Below are positions 7,611 through 11,493 of a DNA stretch of 11,493 nt, one piece after another (position 1 is the first letter of the stretch; every line of letters begins with the position of its first letter). The notes beneath the pieces are model-generated. The model saw nothing but the letters and a program-made list of their open reading frames with translations. It was not told where the DNA came from and made no database searches. Made by a program: the position numbers and the translations under genes. This stretch comes from an uncultured Alcanivoracaceae bacterium (GTDB lineage Bacteria; Pseudomonadota; Gammaproteobacteria; Pseudomonadales; Alcanivoracaceae), in NCBI GenBank assembly GCA_937943665.1, contig CALEAR010000269.1, positions 1-11,493 of the forward strand, read 5' to 3'.

Positions 7611-7734
7611 AAACAAACCCCCAGCAAAAAAATTAATGATGAGGCCAAGAGGTTAGCATAAGATTAAGCAAAAACTTAATGCTCGTTTAACGTTAGGCGC
7701 CCAACATGATTGCACATGGAGAAAGGAGGACAGT
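7611..7734. promoter_or_regulatory. Divergent promoter region between the two-component system and dsbD
   Basis: This 124-bp AT-rich gap drives the regulator/kinase pair leftward and the dsbD operon rightward. Candidate -10 elements are CATGAT (7705-7710, plus strand, 4 of 6) and TATGCT on the minus strand (7655-7660, 4 of 6). Neither has a good -35 element, which fits activator-dependent promoters. TTAA-containing half-sites sit between them. The dsbD ribosome binding site AGGAGG (7724-7729) is a perfect core match 5 nt before the GTG start and decides that start. Confidence 0.6.
7675..7691. promoter_or_regulatory. Candidate regulator-binding direct repeat (TTAA spaced 11 bp)
   Basis: CTTAAT (7675-7680) and TTTAAC (7686-7691) place TTAA cores at 7676 and 7687, exactly one helical turn apart. 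This resembles the PmrA/QseB-type box, which is built from TTAA-containing half-sites at that spacing. A further ATTAAG at 7663-7668 is 12 bp before the first. The pair lies 14 bp from the candidate dsbD -10 and 15 bp from the candidate regulator -10, so one site could serve both promoters. The repeats are visible; binding is inference. Confidence 0.45.
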
Positions 7735-9606
7735 GTGCGCCAGTATAACTTGCGATCAAACAACAAAACGTGGCATATGTTATTTGGAGCGCTATGGCTA
7801 TTGTTGTTTAGCCACTGGGCCATGGCGGATACGGATTTCTTACCGCCAGATAAGGCGTTTTCTTATCACCTGAGCACCGAGGACGATGGCACCGTGTTGG
7901 TGACATGGGAAATAGTGCCAGATTACTACCTGTACAAACACCAGTTCTCTATTACCGATGAATCCGGTGAGGAGGTGCCTCAAGAATGGCCTGAGGGCGA
8001 GTTTATTGAGGACGAATTCTTCGGCCGTTCAGAAGTTTATTTTAATGAGGTAACCGCAAAAGTTGAGCCAGGCGATGCCACTCAGTTAAGGCTAACGTGG
8101 CAGGGCTGTGCTGCCGCTGGGCTTTGCTATCCACCACAGGATGCCACTGTGGATATTCCCGCACCGGGAGCAGGCGGTGGGCTCAGTGCCTTGTTTGGTG
8201 GCGGCAAAGCCTCATCCTCCACAAGTTCTCCAACCTCCTCTGCGCAAGAATCACAAACCACCTCCACGGTAAAGGAAACCCCGCAAGCTCAAGATGAACG
8301 CTTAGCTCAAGCTTTAGGTGAGAGAAGTTTCTTCTGGGCTGTGGCTGCTTTTTTTGGGCTGGGTATTTTGCTCATATTTACCCCTTGTGTGTTACCCATG
8401 TTGCCTGTGCTTTCCAGCCTAGTGGTGGGCAGTGAAAGCTCGAGCCGCTCCCAAGCCTTTACCTTATCCTTGGCCTATGTGGTGCCCATGGCACTCACCT
8501 ACGCGGTGATGGGGGTTATTGCTGCCATGGTGGGGGCGAATTTGCAGGCCATGTTGCAACAACCTGCGGTGTTGTACTCCTTTGCTGCCGTGTTTGTATT
8601 GCTCGCTGCGGCTATGTTTGGGTTATACGAGTTGCAATTGCCCGCTTGGCTGCGTGATCGTTTAAACGCGGTGAGTCAAAAGCAGCGTGGGGGTACCTTA
8701 GTGGGGGCCGCTTTAATGGGTGTGTTATCGGCCATTTTAGTGGGCCCTTGTATGACAGCCCCCTTGGCGGGTGCTTTACTTTATATTGCTGAAAGCGGCG
8801 ATTTGTGGTTCGGCGGCACTGCCTTGTTTGCTCTAGGCTTAGGTATGGGGGCGCCCCTGATTCTGGCCATGACAGTGGGAGCCGGCTTCTTACCCAAACC
8901 TGGTGCCTGGATGGATGGGGTGAAAACGGTATTTGGGTTTATGCTGCTTGGCCTTGCCATTTGGTTTTTAGAGCGCGTATTACCAGGCGCCACTGTATTG
9001 GCCTTAAGTGGTTTATTGGGTTTGGCGGTGGCCTATGCCCTGTGGCAGTTAGGACATGAGGCGCAAAGGGGAACTTCCCCAGTGGGGCATGTGGCGCGCG
9101 CCACAGCATTAGGCGTGGGGCTGTGGAGTGTGCTAATGGTGCTTGGGGGTGCCGCAGGAAACAAGAGCCCCTTCCAACCCTTAGCAGGCCTAAGCGCACC
9201 GGCAAGCCAAGGAGCGGCTGCAACACAGGCCAATTTCATGGATAACTTTATCACCATGGATACCATGGCGGATTTTGAACGAGAGCTAGAAGCCGCACAG
9301 CAGGAAGGGCGTTGGGTATTAGTGGATTACTACGCAGATTGGTGTATTTCTTGCCATGTGATTGAACGAGAAGTGTTTGGCAATCTAGAAGTGCAGCAGG
9401 CGCTACAAGACATGGTGTTATTGCGCCCTGATGTGACGGAATACGATGATGAAAGTAAGGCCATTATGGCGAAATACAATATCATGGGGCCACCCACCCT
9501 GTTGTTTATTGGCCCAGAGGGTGAAGAAAGGCGCGCACAACGTATTGTGGGTGAGTTAAGTGCCAAGGAATTTTTAACTCAATTAACGAAAGCGAAGGAA
9601 TCGTAA
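7735..9606 (+). CDS. dsbD: Thiol:disulfide interchange protein DsbD
   Basis: Inner-membrane reductant conduit that passes electrons from cytoplasmic thioredoxin to periplasmic thiol proteins. The GTG start at 7735 is backed by AGGAGG 5 nt upstream. The 623 residues comprise a signal peptide (about 1-31, ending HWAMA) and a periplasmic alpha domain with C125/C131 (QGCAAAGLCYPP). A Ser/Thr/Gln-rich linker follows at about 158-190, then about eight membrane segments (199-470) with C218 (FTPCVLPM) and C339 (VGPCMTAP). The thioredoxin-like gamma domain carries WCISC (C537/C540) and cis-Pro at about P587. Exactly six cysteines are present, all of them the relay residues. It is somewhat longer than E. 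coli DsbD (565) owing to the linkers. It is first in an operon, ending directly against the next start. Because a dedicated regulator and dsbG flank it, this may be a specialised DsbD2 rather than the general copy. Confidence 0.96.
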   Translation: MRQYNLRSNNKTWHMLFGALWLLLFSHWAMADTDFLPPDKAFSYHLSTEDDGTVLVTWEIVPDYYLYKHQFSITDESGEEVPQEWPEGEFIEDEFFGRSEVYFNEVTAKVEPGDATQLRLTWQGCAAAGLCYPPQDATVDIPAPGAGGGLSALFGGGKASSSTSSPTSSAQESQTTSTVKETPQAQDERLAQALGERSFFWAVAAFFGLGILLIFTPCVLPMLPVLSSLVVGSESSSRSQAFTLSLAYVVPMALTYAVMGVIAAMVGANLQAMLQQPAVLYSFAAVFVLLAAAMFGLYELQLPAWLRDRLNAVSQKQRGGTLVGAALMGVLSAILVGPCMTAPLAGALLYIAESGDLWFGGTALFALGLGMGAPLILAMTVGAGFLPKPGAWMDGVKTVFGFMLLGLAIWFLERVLPGATVLALSGLLGLAVAYALWQLGHEAQRGTSPVGHVARATALGVGLWSVLMVLGGAAGNKSPFQPLAGLSAPASQGAAATQANFMDNFITMDTMADFERELEAAQQEGRWVLVDYYADWCISCHVIEREVFGNLEVQQALQDMVLLRPDVTEYDDESKAIMAKYNIMGPPTLLFIGPEGEERRAQRIVGELSAKEFLTQLTKAKES

Positions 9607-10467
9607 ATGAACGCTTTGAGTGTGGGCCCCTTAGCCCTCTCAATTCAATACTTTTTAGTGATTCTTGCCATTGTCATTGCGTGGATCGTGGCGGCTATTC
9701 TTGGTCGTCAACGGCAAGTGGCAGCGGCGGATGCGCTGTTTAGTTTGGTGTTATTAGCCTTGGTTGGCGCTCGTGTGGTATTTGTGGCGCGATATTGGCC
9801 AGAGTTTTCAGCCGCTCCTCTGAGCATTATCGATATTCGTGATGGTGGTTTTGATGCTTGGGGCGCCTTGTTGGTGGCTGCGGTATGGTTGCCTTGGCGA
9901 TTACGTAGGCAAGTGACGTTACGTGTTCCTTTGTTGGTGGCCACCACTGTGGGGGTAGGTTTCTGGGGCATCACCACCTTGATGGTGGGGATGATGGAAC
10001 AAAAAGGGCGCCAGCTACCTAATGTGATATTAGAAACGCTTGAGGAAGAGCCTTTGGCGTTAGCGGATGCCATTAACCCCGAGGGCGGTACCGTGGTGAA
10101 TTTATGGGCCACTTGGTGTCCACCTTGTCAACGAGAGATGCCCGTGTTTGAAAGGGCACAGAATAAGTATCCAGAGCATCGTTTTGTGTTCATCAACCAG
10201 GGGGAGGCCAGTTGGACAGTGCAGCAATACTTGCAACGACAGGGCCTAAACCTTGATCATATGCTGCTGGATAAACACGCACGTATGAGTTTAGCTGTGG
10301 GTGCACAGGGGCTACCTGCCACCTTGTTTTATGACGCCAATGGGCAACTGGTGGATTTTCGCATGGGCGAAGTTTCCGCAGCCACTTTGTCGCGTTCCTT
10401 AAAGAAGCTATCAACCCCGGAAAACCAATCACAAAAGGAGTCCGTTAATGTTCAAACATCCCCTTAA
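9607..10467 (+). CDS. TlpA-like thioredoxin fused to an Lgt-like membrane domain
   Basis: Membrane-anchored thiol-disulfide protein of 286 residues. The C-terminal thioredoxin fold (about 135-268) has WATWCPPCQREMP with C171/C174 and cis-Pro P237 (GLPATLF), typical of TlpA/ResA reductases. The N-terminal half has about four membrane segments (12-32, 42-60, 83-98, 107-129). It resembles the start of prolipoprotein diacylglyceryl transferase: SVGPLALSIQYF, then VGARVVFVARYWPEF and PLSIIDIRDGG. The Lgt catalytic HGG is replaced by WGA, and the later Lgt signature region is absent, so transferase activity is not expected. The ATG directly follows the dsbD stop, with AAGGAA (9595-9600) inside dsbD. 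The last 20 bp overlap dsbG. It probably takes electrons from DsbD and acts on periplasmic disulfides; its target is unknown. Confidence 0.88.
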   Translation: MNALSVGPLALSIQYFLVILAIVIAWIVAAILGRQRQVAAADALFSLVLLALVGARVVFVARYWPEFSAAPLSIIDIRDGGFDAWGALLVAAVWLPWRLRRQVTLRVPLLVATTVGVGFWGITTLMVGMMEQKGRQLPNVILETLEEEPLALADAINPEGGTVVNLWATWCPPCQREMPVFERAQNKYPEHRFVFINQGEASWTVQQYLQRQGLNLDHMLLDKHARMSLAVGAQGLPATLFYDANGQLVDFRMGEVSAATLSRSLKKLSTPENQSQKESVNVQTSP

Positions 10468-11221
10468 ACGCGTGGCCATTGGCTTAGCCATGGTACTTGG
10501 GCTAGCTGCTGGCGCCCAAGCCGACGATGTGCCCAAGGTATTAAAGTCATTAGAAAGCCACGGGGTGGAAGTGGAGGAGCGCTTTGAAGCCCCTGAGGGA
10601 TTAGAGGGTTATGTGGTATCCGCAGGCGGGCAGCTGCTCACTGTATTTGTAACAGCGGATAAAGAACATGTACTTGTGGGTAACCTTTTAGATGGTAAGG
10701 GCAATGATCTTAGCAGTGTGCCCATTCAAAAGGTGGAAAAGCAACGCTATGCCAAAGCCTTCGAACTCTTAGAGGATAGCCACTGGATTGTGGATGGTGA
10801 TAAAAACGCCGAACGCGTTGTTTATACCTTCACTGATGCCAACTGTCCCTATTGCAACCGTTTTTGGAAGCAATCCCAGCCTTGGGTGAAGGCAGGTAAG
10901 GTGCAGGTGCGTCATGTGATGGTGGGTATTTTACGCCAGGACAGTGGCCCCAAGGCGGCGGCCATGTTTAGCGCTAAGGATCCTAGCAAAGCCTTGCACG
11001 AGCACAATACTATTTTTGATAACGGTGGCATTAAACCTAACTTCAATGTGAGCAGCGAAGTACAAGCTAAGCTCGATAAAAACTATGAAGTGATGAAGAA
11101 GCTAGGCATCTCTGCCACGCCGGTGACCTTTTACAAAGAGGCTGATGGCAGTGTGGCGGTACGCCAGGGCCTACCCCCAGAGCAAGAAATGCCCATTATT
11201 ATGGGTAGCCGCAAGCCTTAA
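10448..11221 (+). CDS. dsbG: Thiol:disulfide interchange protein DsbG
   Basis: Periplasmic DsbC/DsbG-family disulfide isomerase. In E. coli, DsbG is kept reduced by DsbD and protects single cysteines from sulfenylation. The 257 residues have a signal peptide (about 1-25, ending GAQA), an N-terminal dimerisation domain (about 26-90), a linker helix, and a thioredoxin domain with TDANCPYCNRFW (C133/C136) and cis-Pro P225 preceded by T224. The segment QPWVKAGKVQVRHVMVG and the end GLPPEQEMPIIMG match DsbG better than DsbC. The active-site pair are its only cysteines. The ATG at 10448 has GGAG 7 nt upstream and overlaps the preceding gene by 20 bp, so it is translationally coupled. A hairpin terminator follows 10 bp after the stop. 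Confidence 0.94.
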   Translation: MFKHPLKRVAIGLAMVLGLAAGAQADDVPKVLKSLESHGVEVEERFEAPEGLEGYVVSAGGQLLTVFVTADKEHVLVGNLLDGKGNDLSSVPIQKVEKQRYAKAFELLEDSHWIVDGDKNAERVVYTFTDANCPYCNRFWKQSQPWVKAGKVQVRHVMVGILRQDSGPKAAAMFSAKDPSKALHEHNTIFDNGGIKPNFNVSSEVQAKLDKNYEVMKKLGISATPVTFYKEADGSVAVRQGLPPEQEMPIIMGSRKP

Positions 11222-11231
11222 TAATGCATAG

Positions 11232-11259
11232 TGGCGCCTCCCAGGAGGCGCCAAGTTTT
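11232..11259 (+). terminator. Terminator hairpin after dsbG
   Basis: A perfect 10-bp inverted repeat, TGGCGCCTCC (11232-11241) and GGAGGCGCCA (11244-11253), is followed by AG and four T (11256-11259). The arms are separated by only 2 bp, so the innermost pairs must open to form a loop. The T tract is short. It ends the dsbD-dsbG operon and, since the next gene runs toward it, may serve both directions, although no U tract follows on the minus strand. Confidence 0.8.
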
Positions 11260-11493
11260 AAAAGCTAGACCAACCTGTTCTTTCCATTACTTGGTACAGG
11301 AAGCGGTGCCATAAGCCATTATCTTCATACGTTTCGTAGGGCACGGTGTAAATCCTGTCTTCATGGCCCTCAAAGTGTTGGTTGTGCCAACGGCTTTTAT
11401 ACAGATGTATGGCTCTGGCCATGGTGCTATCTTCGGCGCTGCCGACTAAACATACATCTTTTTCTACATTAACATTACTTAAGTTACGGCGAG
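11258..11493 (-). CDS. Hypothetical protein, C-terminal part only (5' end beyond window)
   Basis: A minus-strand reading frame runs from the right edge to TAA at 11258-11260, giving 77 residues with no start needed inside the window. It reads from RRNLSNVNVEKDVCLVGSAE at the edge, through a middle rich in H, Y and W (LYKSRWHNQHFEGHEDRIY), to the end FLYQVMERTGWSSF. It is soluble-looking, with no membrane segment or repeat. I do not recognise the family. The alternation of a hydrophobic strand (DVCLVGSAED) with a final helix (WHRFLYQVMERTG) could fit an alpha/beta fold, but this is weak. Support comes from the open frame, codon use like its neighbours and a stop placed just past the convergent terminator. 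An internal ATG (codon for M24) exists but is probably not the start. Confidence 0.6.
   Translation of the reverse strand, partial: RRNLSNVNVEKDVCLVGSAEDSTMARAIHLYKSRWHNQHFEGHEDRIYTVPYETYEDNGLWHRFLYQVMERTGWSSF

Noticed and set aside
7614-7616. TTG start for the response regulator
   Set aside because: The G-rich stretch upstream is only 1 nt away from it, while the ATG at 7610 is well spaced and begins the usual MHVLLVEDD receiver start.
8205-8305. Ser/Thr/Gln-rich low-complexity stretch as a repeat or contingency locus
   Set aside because: No regular repeat unit is present in the DNA; it is a normal flexible linker between the DsbD alpha domain and its first membrane segment.
9708-10112. 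Minus-strand open frame of 134 codons inside the tlpA-like gene
   Set aside because: Shadow of the plus-strand gene; low-complexity composition rich in Thr, Ala and Asn with no motif.
1-11493. Mobile element, CRISPR array, tRNA/rRNA or defence system
   Set aside because: No transposase, integrase, regularly spaced repeats, tRNA cloverleaf or rRNA sequence was seen, and nearly all the DNA is accounted for by conserved chromosomal genes.

Overview
The window looks like chromosomal DNA of a gammaproteobacterium. The evidence is a ZapE-type ATPase, RNase T, a RimK that keeps E. coli residue numbering, a GloA with the E. coli metal-ligand positions, and a DsbG. Base composition appears near 50% GC. 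From memory, the order rnt...argG-gloA, and a locus with a sensor kinase/response regulator pair divergent from dsbD2-tlpA-dsbG, both occur in Pseudomonas (PA3528-PA3524 and PA2480-PA2476 in P. aeruginosa). A member of the Pseudomonadales/Oceanospirillales is therefore a reasonable guess, but genus cannot be read from the sequence. No tRNA, rRNA, CRISPR, insertion sequence, prophage or integrase was seen. The window is densely coded, with 11 CDS, two of them cut by the window edges.

Layout. Positions 3-1064 (+) hold zapE, cut at its 5' end. It meets rnt (1061-1729, -) tail to tail with a 4-bp overlap. A 179-bp divergent region follows, then argG (1909-3129, +), which ends in a strong intrinsic terminator. 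gloA (3212-3604, +) starts 28 bp after that terminator. A short gap with a hairpin leads to rimK (3674-4582, +), followed 15 bp later by a zinc carboxypeptidase-fold protein of the AstE/aspartoacylase family (4598-5608, +). That gene converges, again with a 4-bp TTAG overlap, on a two-component system encoded on the minus strand: histidine kinase 5605-6927 and response regulator 6945-7610. A 124-bp divergent region carrying TTAA direct repeats 11 bp apart separates the regulator from a tightly packed thiol-redox operon on the plus strand. That operon is dsbD (7735-9606), an Lgt-like membrane domain fused to a TlpA-like thioredoxin (9607-10467), and dsbG (10448-11221). It ends in a perfect 10-bp hairpin, beyond which lies the 3' end of an unidentified minus-strand gene (11258 to the edge).

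How the genes work together. zapE, rnt, argG and gloA are housekeeping: cell division, RNA 3' end trimming, arginine synthesis and methylglyoxal detoxification. rimK and its M14-like partner form a likely post-translational modification pair, in which RimK adds glutamate to ribosomal protein S6 and the partner is a candidate for removing it; the removal step is inference. The right half reads as a self-contained periplasmic disulfide reduction system. DsbD would carry electrons from cytoplasmic thioredoxin across the membrane to the membrane-anchored TlpA-like protein and to DsbG. The divergent two-component system probably controls it through the shared operator-like repeats. The most interesting points are the fused Lgt-like/thioredoxin protein, the sensor kinase with an atypical G1 box and a lone periplasmic cysteine, the 11-bp-spaced repeats, and the rimK-deacylase pairing.
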